Shown: positions 26,765-34,734 of the stretch, piece by piece | Numbering within the stretch: the stretch's first letter is position 1 | Layout of the letters: the number at the start of each line of letters is the position of its first letter | Assembly (NCBI GenBank): GCA_032907525.1 | Contig: JAJJPM010000077.1 | Coordinates: 1 to 64,000 of the forward strand | DNA: 64,000 nucleotides | Direction of reading: 5' to 3' | From: JAHJQQ01 sp032907525 | Lineage (GTDB): Bacteria; Pseudomonadota; Gammaproteobacteria; Thiohalobacterales; Thiohalobacteraceae | Program-made: the position numbers and the translations under genes | The notes under the pieces: generated by a model | Database searches by the model: none | What the model was told of the DNA's origin: nothing | Seen by the model: the letters and a program-made list of their open reading frames with translations, nothing else

Positions 26765-27562
26765 ATGAAGGAACTTACCTTGGGCATTATGGATTCTTCC
26801 GTCGTCAACCTGAGCCGTATCCAGGCCGCCTGCGAGAACTGCAGCCTGCACCAGTTGTGCCTGCCGCTGGAGCTCAACCACAGCGACATCGAGGAGCTGG
26901 AGCGCATCATCAAGCGCCGGCGACCGCTGCAGCGCGGCGAGTGCCTGTTCCAGGCGGGCGACGCCTTCTCGTCCATCTATGCCATCCGCTCGGGCTCGGT
27001 GAAGACCTTCACCATCACCGACGACGGCCAGGAGCAGGTGACCGGCTTCCATCTGCCCAGCGAACTCGTCGGCCTGGACGCCATCACCACCGCCTTCCAC
27101 AACTGCACGGCCGAGGCCCTGGAAACCACCAGCGCCTGCGAAATTCCCTTCGATATGCTGGAGGATCTGGGGACCCGCATCCCGGGCCTGCAGCGCCAGC
27201 TGCTGCGCATCATGAGCCGCGAGATCCTGGAGGATCAGGACATGATGATCTGGCTGGGCAAGAAGAGCGCCGAGGAACGCCTCGCCTCGTTGCTCCTGCG
27301 CATCTCCAAGCGCTTCAGCGACCGCAATTTTTCCGCCCGCGAATTCAACCTGAGCATGTCCAGGACCGACATCGCGAACTACCTCGGCCTGGCGGTGGAG
27401 ACCGTCAGCCGGCTGTTTTCGCGCTTCCAGACCGACGGCCTGCTGCGGGTCGACCGCAAGCACGTCGTGATCGAGGACATGAGCGGCCTGCAGCGCATGG
27501 CCAGCCACGACCCCCGTTCCCCCCATCGCGACCGGGACAGCGGCAGCAGCATCCACGGCTGA
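26765..27562 (+). CDS. fnr: FNR/ANR-family oxygen-responsive regulator
   Basis: A CRP/FNR-superfamily activator that senses oxygen through a [4Fe-4S] cluster. 265 residues. Four likely cluster ligands are present: C23, C26 and C32 in ACENCSLHQLC, and C114 in FHNCTAE. The cyclic-nucleotide-like beta-roll runs to about residue 150 and the long dimer helix follows. The winged helix has NYLGLAVETVSRLFSRF, whose E..SR recognition residues are those that read TTGAT. The C-terminal tail is charged. It precedes ompW and the cbb3 oxidase genes and has an FNR box in its own promoter and in that of ompW. Confidence 0.95.
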   Translation: MKELTLGIMDSSVVNLSRIQAACENCSLHQLCLPLELNHSDIEELERIIKRRRPLQRGECLFQAGDAFSSIYAIRSGSVKTFTITDDGQEQVTGFHLPSELVGLDAITTAFHNCTAEALETTSACEIPFDMLEDLGTRIPGLQRQLLRIMSREILEDQDMMIWLGKKSAEERLASLLLRISKRFSDRNFSAREFNLSMSRTDIANYLGLAVETVSRLFSRFQTDGLLRVDRKHVVIEDMSGLQRMASHDPRSPHRDRDSGSSIHG

Positions 27563-27593
27563 TCCGGCCGCATTAGAATATTATTAACCTTGT

Positions 27594-27607
27594 TTGATGT
27601 GCGTCAT
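27594..27607 (+). promoter_or_regulatory. FNR/ANR-type box upstream of ompW
   Basis: TTGATGTGCGTCAT has a perfect left half-site and a partial right half. The frequent ANR-type site TTGATNTGCGTCAA differs at one position. It is 115 bp before the ompW start, after AT-rich sequence (ATTAGAATATTATTAACC). It could drive ompW and, by read-through, the cbb3 genes, whose own 77-bp leader shows no such box. Confidence 0.6.
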
Positions 27608-27721
27608 TGTCGGCGTACAGGCCCTTCTGCAGAGTGGGATCACCCGCGATTTCCGTGCGCAACGCACGGCAACGACGGGGGGTCCACGTTCGGAATCTCG
27701 CAGCGCAGAAGGACAAATGTC

Positions 27722-28384
27722 ATGACAGCTCAAGCACAACTCACCCTCGTTTCCGCCGCCCTGGCCGCCACCCTCGGTCTCGCCGCCGGCCCCGCCGCCG
27801 CCGTGCAGCAGGGCGATGTTCTGGTCCGTGCCGGCATCGCCCACGTCGCCCCGTCCGGCGAAAGCGACGAGATCACCGGTGTCGCGGCCGGCGCCAAAGT
27901 CGAAGCGGACAGCGGCACCAGCTTCGGCATCAATTTCACGTATATGGTCACCGACAACATCGGCGTCCAGGCCCTGGCCGCCTGGCCGTTCAACCACGAC
28001 ATCGAAGCCAAGGGCAGCATCGCCAGCCTCAACGAGGTAGCCGAGACCGACCACCTGCCGCCCACCGTAACCGTGCAGTGGCACTTCGCCCCGCAGAGCA
28101 ACATCCGGCCCTATGTCGGTGCCGGCATCAATTACACCACCTTCTTCGACGAAGGCACGAAGGGCGCGCTGGCCGGGCACAACCTGAGCCTGGACGACTC
28201 CTGGGGCTATGCGCTGGAAGCCGGTCTCGATGTCGACATCAACAACAACTGGTTCGTCAGTGGCCAGGTCTGGTACATGGACATCGACACGGAGGCGTCG
28301 TTAACGGGGCCGGTCTACAACACCAAGTTCGATGTCGAGATCGACCCTTGGGTGTTCATGGTCGGGGTCGGTACGAAATTCTGA
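27722..28384 (+). CDS. ompW: OmpW-family outer-membrane protein
   Basis: A 220-residue outer-membrane beta-barrel. A Sec signal peptide ends near residue 27 (AAGPAAAVQ). The barrel begins GDVLVRAGIAHVAPSG, the OmpW-typical first strand, and ends with Phe (VGVGTKF), the signal for barrel assembly. The FAPQSNIRPYVGAGINYTTFFDE block is a family hallmark. OmpW forms a narrow hydrophobic channel and is often under FNR control, in line with the upstream box. Ribosome site AAGGAC precedes the ATG. Confidence 0.92.
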   Translation: MTAQAQLTLVSAALAATLGLAAGPAAAVQQGDVLVRAGIAHVAPSGESDEITGVAAGAKVEADSGTSFGINFTYMVTDNIGVQALAAWPFNHDIEAKGSIASLNEVAETDHLPPTVTVQWHFAPQSNIRPYVGAGINYTTFFDEGTKGALAGHNLSLDDSWGYALEAGLDVDINNNWFVSGQVWYMDIDTEASLTGPVYNTKFDVEIDPWVFMVGVGTKF

Positions 28385-28391
28385 CCTGAGC

Positions 28392-28426
28392 CCGCGGGCG
28401 GGCACCCGCCGGACGCCTGCCCGCGG
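28392..28426 (+). terminator. GC-rich hairpin after ompW, weak terminator
   Basis: Arms CCGCGGGC (28392-28399) and GCCCGCGG (28419-28426), followed by only TTT. Probably partial termination or processing, which would lower but not abolish transcription into ccoN. Confidence 0.5.
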
Positions 28427-28461
28427 TTTCCCTCCACCTTAGCCACAGCCTGAGGTATTCC

Positions 28462-29877
28462 ATGGATACAGCATCCACGTACAATTATAAGGTCGTGCGC
28501 CAGTTCGCCATCATGACCGTGGTGTGGGGCATCGTCGGCATGCTGGTCGGCGTGCTGATCGCCGCGCAGCTGGTCTGGCCGGCGCTCAACTTCGACATCC
28601 CCTGGCTGACCTACAGCCGACTGCGACCACTGCACACCAATGCGGTGATCTTCGCCTTCGGCGGTTCGGCGCTGTTCGCGACCAGCTACTACGTCGTGCA
28701 GCGCACCTGCCAGGCACGGCTGTTCTCCGACGGTCTGGCCGCCTTCACCTTCTGGGGCTGGCAGCTGGTCATCGTTCTGGCCGCGGTCACGCTGCCGCTC
28801 GGCATCACCACCAGCAAAGAATACGCCGAACTGGAATGGCCGATCGACGTCCTGATCACCCTCGTATGGGTCTCCTATGCGCTGGTGTTCTTCGGCACCA
28901 TCCTCAAGCGGCGCACCAAGCACATCTATGTCGCCAACTGGTTCTATGGCGCTTTCATCCTGACCATCGCCGTGCTGCATCTGGTCAACAGTGCCGCCCT
29001 GCCGGTGACCGCGACCAAATCGTACTCCGTGTATCCCGGCGCCATCGACGCCATGGTGCAATGGTGGTACGGACACAATGCGGTTGGCTTCTTCCTGACC
29101 GCCGGCTTCCTCGGGATGATGTACTACTTCATACCGAAGCAGGCCAACCGGCCGGTGTATTCCTACCGGCTGTCGGTGGTGCACTTCTGGGCGCTGATCT
29201 CCACCTACATGTGGGCAGGCCCGCACCACCTGCACTACACCGCCCTGCCGGACTGGACCCAGTCGCTGGGCATGGTGTTCTCGCTGATCCTGCTGGCGCC
29301 TTCCTGGGGCGGCATGATCAACGGCATCATGACCCTCTCGGGCGCCTGGCATAAGCTGCGCACCGATCCGATCCTGAAGTTCCTGATCGTGTCGCTGTCC
29401 TTCTATGGCATGTCGACCTTCGAAGGTCCGATGATGTCCATCAAGACGGTGAACGCGCTGTCGCACTACACCGACTGGACCATCGGCCATGTGCACTCCG
29501 GCGCGCTGGGCTGGGTGGCGATGGTATCCATCGGCTCGATGTACTTCCTGATTCCGCGCATGTTCGGCCGCGAGCAGATGTACAGCGTGAAGCTCATCGA
29601 CCTGCACTTCTGGGTGTCCACCATCGGCGTGGTGCTGTATATCGCCGCCATGTGGATCGCCGGCGTGATGCAGGGTCTGATGTGGCGCGCGGTGAACGAC
29701 GACGGCACGCTGACCTACAGCTTCGTCGAGTCGCTGGAGCGCATGTATCCGTTCTACTTCGTGCGCTTCCTGGGTGGCGCGGTGTTTCTCGCCGGCATGC
29801 TGATCATGGCCTACAACGTGATCAAGACCGTCTCCGGTCAGCGCGCCGTCGAAGCCCCCATCCCGCAGACCGCCTGA
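28462..29877 (+). CDS. ccoN: cbb3-type cytochrome c oxidase, catalytic subunit I
   Basis: The catalytic haem-copper subunit of the high-affinity oxidase. 471 residues with about 12 membrane helices. Haem and copper ligands are visible: His in RPLHTNAVIFAFGG (near 58), HNAVGFFLTAGFLGMMYYF (near 207), and MWAGPHHLHYTALPDW (near 255, the Cu-B His pair); His ligands also appear in TIGHVHSGALGWVAM (near 345). There is no proton-pumping D channel in this class. First gene of ccoNOQP; it starts 14 bp upstream of ccoO. Confidence 0.97.
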   Translation: MDTASTYNYKVVRQFAIMTVVWGIVGMLVGVLIAAQLVWPALNFDIPWLTYSRLRPLHTNAVIFAFGGSALFATSYYVVQRTCQARLFSDGLAAFTFWGWQLVIVLAAVTLPLGITTSKEYAELEWPIDVLITLVWVSYALVFFGTILKRRTKHIYVANWFYGAFILTIAVLHLVNSAALPVTATKSYSVYPGAIDAMVQWWYGHNAVGFFLTAGFLGMMYYFIPKQANRPVYSYRLSVVHFWALISTYMWAGPHHLHYTALPDWTQSLGMVFSLILLAPSWGGMINGIMTLSGAWHKLRTDPILKFLIVSLSFYGMSTFEGPMMSIKTVNALSHYTDWTIGHVHSGALGWVAMVSIGSMYFLIPRMFGREQMYSVKLIDLHFWVSTIGVVLYIAAMWIAGVMQGLMWRAVNDDGTLTYSFVESLERMYPFYFVRFLGGAVFLAGMLIMAYNVIKTVSGQRAVEAPIPQTA

Positions 29878-29890
29878 GGAGGACACCGCC

Positions 29891-30499
29891 ATGAGCCATG
29901 AAGTCGTTGAAAAAAATGTCGGCCTGCTGGCGCTGCTCGTCGTTCTGGTGATCAGCGTAGGCGGTCTGGTGGAGATCGTCCCCCTGTTCTTCCTGAAGAG
30001 CACGACCGAGCCGGTGGACGGCCTGCAGCCCTATACGGCACTGCAGCTCGAGGGCCGCGATGTCTATGTGCGGGAGGGCTGCTACGTCTGTCATTCGCAG
30101 ATGATCCGCCCGTTCCGCGCCGAGACGGAGCGCTACGGCCACTACTCGGTCGCGGGCGAATTCGTCTACGACCACCCCTTCCAGTGGGGCTCGAAACGCA
30201 CCGGCCCGGATCTGGCGCGCGTCGGCGGCCGCTATTCGGACGACTGGCACCGCGTGCACCTGATGAATCCACGCGACGTGGTGCCGGAGTCCAACATGCC
30301 GGGCTTTCCCTGGCTGGCGGAGAACGTGCTGGACGGCGCGGGCACCGCGAAAAAACTGGAAGTGATGCGCACCCTCGGCGTGCCCTACACCGATGCCGAC
30401 ATCGCGGGCGCGCAGGCGGCCGTCGCCGGCAAAACCGAAATGGATGCCTTGATCGCCTACCTGCAGAACCTGGGTACCGCGATCAAGACGCGGAGGTAG
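29891..30499 (+). CDS. ccoO: cbb3-type cytochrome c oxidase, mono-haem subunit II
   Basis: A membrane-anchored c-type cytochrome that passes electrons to CcoN. 202 residues. An N-terminal anchor (LLALLVVLVISVGGLVEIVPLFF) is followed by one CXXCH haem site in EGCYVCHSQMIRPF (near residue 60). The axial Met is probably in SNMPGFPWL (near residue 137). Stop and ccoQ start are separated by five bases. Confidence 0.97.
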   Translation: MSHEVVEKNVGLLALLVVLVISVGGLVEIVPLFFLKSTTEPVDGLQPYTALQLEGRDVYVREGCYVCHSQMIRPFRAETERYGHYSVAGEFVYDHPFQWGSKRTGPDLARVGGRYSDDWHRVHLMNPRDVVPESNMPGFPWLAENVLDGAGTAKKLEVMRTLGVPYTDADIAGAQAAVAGKTEMDALIAYLQNLGTAIKTRR

Positions 30500-30504
30500 C
30501 CGCC

Positions 30505-30687
30505 ATGGAACTGATAACCCTGCGTTCCATTTTCACCGTCCTGGTCTTCGCCGCCTTCATCGGCGTGTGGATCTGGGCCTGGAGCGGCAAGCGCAAACAG
30601 GCCTTCGACGAAGCGGCCAACCTCCCCTTCGTGGAGGATGGTCCGCCGGTCAAGACGAACAAGCAGAAGGATCCGAGCCATGAGTGA
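30505..30687 (+). CDS. ccoQ: cbb3-type oxidase assembly/stability subunit
   Basis: A 60-residue single-span protein (helix SIFTVLVFAAFIGVWIWAW followed by the basic GKRKQAF) that stabilises the CcoNOP complex. The position between ccoO and ccoP is diagnostic. Its last 8 bases overlap the ccoP start (ATGAGTGA). Confidence 0.93.
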   Translation: MELITLRSIFTVLVFAAFIGVWIWAWSGKRKQAFDEAANLPFVEDGPPVKTNKQKDPSHE

Positions 30688-31585
30688 TTTCACGTTCTCG
30701 AGCGAGTTCTGGAACTGGTGGGTGATCGCGCTCACCATCGGCAACATCCTCGCCTGCTGGTGGCTGATCGCCTGGACCAGCAAGCGGCGGGCGGGTGAAG
30801 CCGCACTGGGCGAGCCCACCGGGCACAGCTGGGACGAAACGCTGCAGGAGTTCAACAACCCGCTGCCGCGCTGGTGGCTGTGGATGTTCCACATCACGCT
30901 GGTGTTCGGACTGGTCTATCTGGCGCTCTATCCCGGTCTCGGCAAGTTCGCCGGTGCCTGGAGCTGGACGCAGGAGGTCCAGTACGACCGCGAGATGCAG
31001 CGTGCGGCCGAGCGCTTCGACCCGATCTTCGCGGCCTATGCCGAGAAGGATCTGGCCACCGTGGCGCAGGATCCGGAGGCCCTCAAGATCGGCCAGCGGC
31101 TGTTCCTGAACTATTGCGCGACCTGCCACGGTTCGGATGCCCACGGCAGCACGGGCTTCCCCAACCTTGCCGATGGCGACTGGCTGTACGGCGGCGAGCC
31201 CGAGACCATCAAGGCCAGCATCCTCGACGGCCGCCAGGGTGCCATGCCCGGCTGGCAGGAGGCGCTGGGCGATGCCGGCGTGGAGGAGGTCACGGCGTAC
31301 GTGATCCAGCTCAGCGGCCGCGAGGCCGACGCCGCCAAGGCCGAGGCGGGCAAGGCACGCTTCGAGGCGATGTGTGCCGCCTGCCATGGCGTCGACGGCA
31401 CCGGCAACAAGGCACTGGGTGCGCCGAACCTGACCGACGGCACCTGGCTGTACGGCGGCTCGCCCGGCGTCATCCGCCAGTCCATCGCCAAGGGCCGCAA
31501 CGGCGTGATGCCGGCGCACCGCGAGTTCCTCGGCGAGCACAAGGCACACCTGCTCGCGGCCTACGTGTACAGTCTGTCGCAGTAG
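30680..31585 (+). CDS. ccoP: cbb3-type cytochrome c oxidase, di-haem subunit III
   Basis: A 301-residue membrane-anchored dihaem cytochrome c. Two N-terminal helices (WWVIALTIGNILACWWLIAW and WLWMFHITLVFGLVYLALYP) are joined by a conserved loop (GHSWDETLQEFNNPLPRWW). Two CXXCH haem sites follow: NYCATCHGSDAHG near 145 and AMCAACHGVDGTG near 235. It receives electrons from soluble cytochromes. Last gene of ccoNOQP, followed by a strong hairpin. Confidence 0.97.
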   Translation: MSDFTFSSEFWNWWVIALTIGNILACWWLIAWTSKRRAGEAALGEPTGHSWDETLQEFNNPLPRWWLWMFHITLVFGLVYLALYPGLGKFAGAWSWTQEVQYDREMQRAAERFDPIFAAYAEKDLATVAQDPEALKIGQRLFLNYCATCHGSDAHGSTGFPNLADGDWLYGGEPETIKASILDGRQGAMPGWQEALGDAGVEEVTAYVIQLSGREADAAKAEAGKARFEAMCAACHGVDGTGNKALGAPNLTDGTWLYGGSPGVIRQSIAKGRNGVMPAHREFLGEHKAHLLAAYVYSLSQ

Positions 31586-31590
31586 TAGCG

Positions 31591-31632
31591 GCGGGACGCA
31601 TCGAGGCCGCCGGTGGCCCCGATGCGTCCCGC
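31591..31632 (+). terminator. Strong hairpin after ccoP without a T-run
   Basis: A perfect 13-bp inverted repeat (31591-31603 GCGGGACGCATCG and 31620-31632) begins five bases after the ccoP stop. Without a T-run it may protect the ccoNOQP message 3' end rather than end it. Confidence 0.5.
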
Positions 31633-31645
31633 CCATGAAAAGTCC

Positions 31646-31716
31646 GTAGGGTGCGTCGGCGCAGCGACGCACCGAGGCAGGCCCGGCGCGTCAGGCTGCA
31701 CCTCGGCGCACCCTAC
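31646..31716. repeat. Inverted repeat of GTAGGGTGCG type between ccoP and ccoG
   Basis: Ends GTAGGGTGCG (31646-31655) and CGCACCCTAC (31707-31716) with further inner palindromes (GGTGCGTCGGCGCAGCGACGC). The GTAGGGTGCG...CGCACCCTAC ends are those of small dispersed elements known in several Gammaproteobacteria. Confidence 0.65.
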
Positions 31717-31762
31717 CCGAACCACCCTACGACCATCGGCTTCTTCAGCCAGCAGTGACATC

Positions 31763-33178
31763 ATGACCGATACCCGGAACACCCCCGCCCCGGACGCCTC
31801 CGTCGAGGAGGAACTCTACGCCAAGCGCCAGAAGATCTACCCGCGCGAGGTGCACGGCGTCTTCGCCGGCTTGCGCGTGCTCGGCGTGCTGGTGCTGCTG
31901 GGCCTGTACTATGTTGTGCCCTGGCTGCGCTGGGACGGCCATCAGGCCGTGCTGTTCGACCTGCCGGCGCGCAAGTTCTACATTTTCGGCCTGACCTTCT
32001 GGCCGCAGGATTTCTTCTATCTGGCGTGGCTGCTGGTGATCGCCGCGCTGTCGCTGTTCTTCTTCACCGCGCTGGCCGGGCGTCTGTGGTGCGGCTACGC
32101 CTGCCCGCAGACGGTCTGGACCGAGGTCTTCCTGTGGATCGAACAGAAGATCGAGGGCGACCGCAACAAGCAGATGAAGCTCGACCGCGGCCCCATGAAT
32201 GCGCGCAAATTCCGCATCAAGGCGACCAAGCACACCATCTGGATCCTGTTCTCCGCCTGGACCGGCTTCACCTTCGTCGGCTACTTCACGCCCATCACGG
32301 AACTCTGGCAGTCCCTGGTCGCACTCGGGCTCGGCCCCTGGGAGACCTTCTGGATCGTCTTCTACGGCTTCGCGACCTACGGTAACGCCGGCTGGCTGCG
32401 CGAGCAGGTGTGCATCTACATGTGTCCCTATGCGCGCTTCCAGAGCGCCATGTTCGACCGCAATACGCTGATCATCTCCTACGACGAGAAGCGCGGCGAA
32501 CCGCGCGGGGCGCGCAAGCGCGGGATCGACCATCGCGCCCAGGGCCTCGGCGACTGCATCGACTGCACCCTGTGCGTGCAGGTCTGCCCGACCGGCATCG
32601 ACATCCGCCGCGGCCTGCAGTACCAGTGCATCGGCTGCGCCGCCTGCGTCGACGTCTGCGACCAGGTCATGGAGAAGATGAACTACCCCAAGGGCCTGAT
32701 CCGCTACACCACCGAGAACGCCATGGAAGGCAAGCCTGCGCATGTGCTGCGGCCGCGCGTCCTCCTCTACGGTGCTCTCCTGCTGGCGCTCGTGGGCGGA
32801 CTGATATACGCCATCAGCCAGCGCGTGCCGATCGAGCTGGACATCATCCGTGATCGTAATACCCTGTATCGTGAGACCGACATGGGCCTGGTCGAGAACG
32901 TGTACACGCTGAAGCTCATCAACATGGACAACGAAGCGCACGACTACCGGCTGACCGTATCCGGCCTGCCGGATCTGCAGCTCGACGGCGCGGCCGACGG
33001 CATCCATCTGGAAAGCGGCGAGGTGCGCGACTTCCCGGTCCGCGTGCGCATCGATCCGATCCATCTCCAGCGCGCCAGCAACGAGATCGAGTTCACGCTC
33101 GAGGCGACCGACGACCCCGACCTGCGCACCACCCAGATCGGCCGCTTCATCGGCCCGGCCGCGGGAGCCCAGCAATGA
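31763..33178 (+). CDS. ccoG: cbb3 oxidase accessory Fe-S protein
   Basis: A 471-residue membrane ferredoxin-like protein needed for copper handling during cbb3 assembly. Helices near residues 35-55, 80-100, 155-180 and 335-355. Two [4Fe-4S] sites are visible in CIDCTLCVQVCPTG and CIGCAACVDVCDQVM, and extra cysteine motifs in WCGYACPQTVW and CIYMCPYARFQ. The C-terminal domain is immunoglobulin-like. The stop overlaps the ccoH start. Confidence 0.95.
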   Translation: MTDTRNTPAPDASVEEELYAKRQKIYPREVHGVFAGLRVLGVLVLLGLYYVVPWLRWDGHQAVLFDLPARKFYIFGLTFWPQDFFYLAWLLVIAALSLFFFTALAGRLWCGYACPQTVWTEVFLWIEQKIEGDRNKQMKLDRGPMNARKFRIKATKHTIWILFSAWTGFTFVGYFTPITELWQSLVALGLGPWETFWIVFYGFATYGNAGWLREQVCIYMCPYARFQSAMFDRNTLIISYDEKRGEPRGARKRGIDHRAQGLGDCIDCTLCVQVCPTGIDIRRGLQYQCIGCAACVDVCDQVMEKMNYPKGLIRYTTENAMEGKPAHVLRPRVLLYGALLLALVGGLIYAISQRVPIELDIIRDRNTLYRETDMGLVENVYTLKLINMDNEAHDYRLTVSGLPDLQLDGAADGIHLESGEVRDFPVRVRIDPIHLQRASNEIEFTLEATDDPDLRTTQIGRFIGPAAGAQQ

Positions 33179-33696
33179 CGGCGTCACATACGCAACGGCA
33201 GGCGCCCCCCTGGTACCGGCAGTTCTGGCCGTGGTTTCTGATCGCCCTGCCGGCCACCGCCGTGGCCGCCGGCATCGCCACCCTGATCATCGCAGCCTCC
33301 GACCCCGACGGCCTGGTGGTCGACGACTATTACAAGGAAGGCCTGGCGATCAATCAGGCGCTGGAGCGCGACCGGCAGGCGCAGGCCCTGGGCCTGTCCG
33401 GACTGGCGCGGCTCGACCCCGCCGCGGGACGCATCGTGGTGACGCTGAACGGTTCCGGCGCCGTGGCGCGGGACGACGCGCTCGAGCTGCGCCTCGTCCA
33501 CCCGACCCGGCCGCACCTCGACCGGACGCTGCAGCTCACCCGCGAGGCCGACGATCGCTGGAGCGCCGCGCTCGACGTCATCGCGCCGGGCCGCTGGCAC
33601 GTGCAGCTGGAATCGCCCGGGGGCAGCTGGCGCATCGCCGGGCGGCTCGCCCTGCCCGACCAGCAACAGGCCCTGCTGCAGCCGAATATGGACTGA
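33175..33696 (+). CDS. ccoH: cbb3 oxidase assembly protein FixH family
   Basis: A 173-residue protein with one N-terminal helix (FWPWFLIALPATAVAAGIATLIIAA) and a periplasmic domain beginning DGLVVDDYYKEGLAINQALERDRQA, the FixH signature. It is needed for stable assembly of the cbb3 complex. The ATGA overlap with ccoG shows coupling. No ccoI copper ATPase or ccoS follows here, unlike most ccoGHIS operons. Confidence 0.9.
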   Translation: MTASHTQRQAPPWYRQFWPWFLIALPATAVAAGIATLIIAASDPDGLVVDDYYKEGLAINQALERDRQAQALGLSGLARLDPAAGRIVVTLNGSGAVARDDALELRLVHPTRPHLDRTLQLTREADDRWSAALDVIAPGRWHVQLESPGGSWRIAGRLALPDQQQALLQPNMD

Positions 33697-33709
33697 AGCG
33701 GAAAAGCCC

Positions 33710-33859
33710 GAACAACTCATTGCAGCCGCGGAAGTGCGCGGAAGACACGGAAATGAAACAGCGTCTCAAAGCGCCGGCCCAGTGCCCGCAGGGTGAACGG
33801 GGCCGTCGTGTGGAGCATAGGAACCTGTCCGTGTTTTTCCGTGTGATACCACGGCGAAT
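33710..33859. repeat. Dispersed palindromic element, copy 2
   Basis: Begins GAACAACTCATTGCAGCC and has left arms GCGGAAG, GCGGAAGACACGGAAATG and right arms TCCGTGTTTTTCCGTG, CCACGGCGAAT. The same start, arms and order occur at 62624-62773. It fills most of the gap after ccoH. Confidence 0.75.
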
Positions 33860-33905
33860 GCGCTCTGCAGGCTGAACAACGAGCTCACGGGGAGAACCTG
33901 CCGTC

Positions 33906-34160
33906 ATGAACGACATTCCGCTGATCCAACGCGTCATCGCCATCCTCTGGCCGTCGTTCCTCACGTCCGGGGTGGCGACGATCCTGTTCTTCACCGCCTT
34001 CGACCCGCAGCATCTGCTGCTGGAGACCCACTTCGCCGAAATCAGCCGGCTCGGCGCCTACACCATCGGCTTCTTTCTGTTCTGGCTGCTGACCACGCTC
34101 ACCAGCGCGCTGACCTGCTACTTCCAGCAGCCCTGCGAAAAGACCAACCGCAACATGTAG
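33906..34160 (+). CDS. Small two-helix membrane protein downstream of ccoH, function unknown
   Basis: An 84-residue protein with two hydrophobic helices (IAILWPSFLTSGVATILFFTAF and GAYTIGFFLFWLLTTLTSALTCYF) and a short polar C-terminus (QQPCEKTNRNM). A GGGGAG ribosome site lies about 12 bases upstream. No family name recognised; its location suggests a cbb3-related accessory role, which is inference only. The two cysteines at the end of the second helix might bind metal. Confidence 0.7.
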   Translation: MNDIPLIQRVIAILWPSFLTSGVATILFFTAFDPQHLLLETHFAEISRLGAYTIGFFLFWLLTTLTSALTCYFQQPCEKTNRNM

Positions 34161-34177
34161 GCCGGCCGGGTGCAGGC

Positions 34178-34211
34178 GGGGATTCGCTGTGCTCGTCCCA
34201 ACCTACGATGT
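34178..34211. repeat. Short dispersed repeat, copy 2
   Basis: GGGGATTCGCTGTGCTCGTCC, then CAACCTACGATG, is a variant of the copy at 8877-8907. It overlaps the end of dtd. Confidence 0.5.
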
Positions 34212-34664
34212 ACGATCCCGCTCCCCGCCAACCTGCAGCCAGAAGGTCACCGGCCCGTCGTTGGTGAGGCTCACCTGCATGTCCGCGCCGAAGCGGCCGG
34301 TAGCGACATCGGAATGCCGCGCGCGGGCACGGGCGACGAGATGGTCGAACAATCGTTCCCCGTCCTCCGGCGCGGCGGCGGGTGTGAAGCTCGGGCGCAT
34401 GCCCTTGCGCGTGTCGGCGGGCAGGGTGAATTGCGGCACCAGCAGCAGGCCGCCGCCGATATCGCTCACACTGAGATTCATCCTGCCGTCGGCGTCGGGA
34501 AACACGCGGTAGCCGAGCAGGCGCTCCAGCAGCCGATCGGCCTGGGACTCGCCGTCGCCGCGCTCGACGCCGATCAGCACCAGCAGGCCGCGGCCGATTC
34601 GGCCGACGGTCTCGCCCGCGACGACGACGCGCGCCTCGGTCACGCGCTGCAGCAGTCCGATCAT
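34203..34664 (-). CDS. dtd: D-aminoacyl-tRNA deacylase
   Basis: Removes D-amino acids (and glycine from tRNA-Ala) mischarged on tRNA. 153 residues. Family motifs: MIGLLQRVTEARVVV at the start, LLLVPQFTLPADTRKGMRPSF (the cross-subunit SQxT-like motif, here PQFT), and NDGPVTFWL (the Gly-Pro motif) near the end. Starts ATG. It lies 70 bp downstream of pip, separated by a 24-bp perfect palindrome. Confidence 0.95.
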   Translation of the reverse strand: MIGLLQRVTEARVVVAGETVGRIGRGLLVLIGVERGDGESQADRLLERLLGYRVFPDADGRMNLSVSDIGGGLLLVPQFTLPADTRKGMRPSFTPAAAPEDGERLFDHLVARARARHSDVATGRFGADMQVSLTNDGPVTFWLQVGGERDRTS

Positions 34665-34687
34665 CCTGGAAGGCTCATAACCCGGCC

Positions 34688-34711
34688 GGGGACAGACTTA
34701 AGTCTGTCCCC
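34688..34711. repeat. 24-bp perfect palindrome (GACAGACTTAAGTCTGTC core), copy 1
   Basis: Perfectly self-complementary over 24 bases, in the gap between pip and dtd. The same 24-bp sequence forms the centre of a 40-bp palindrome at 39400-39439. Such motifs are found close to REP-associated transposase elements in other genomes, though no transposase gene is here. Confidence 0.85.
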
Positions 34712-34734
34712 GTCTACGCAGGCGGTTTTTGGAA

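Noticed and set aside
30638..30679. Longer N-terminus for CcoP
   Set aside because: The extension is read from the end of ccoQ; the ATG at 30680 gives the standard CcoP N-terminus.
34688..34711. Simple terminator for pip
   Set aside because: No T-run on either strand and the same sequence recurs elsewhere, so a dispersed palindrome is the better reading.
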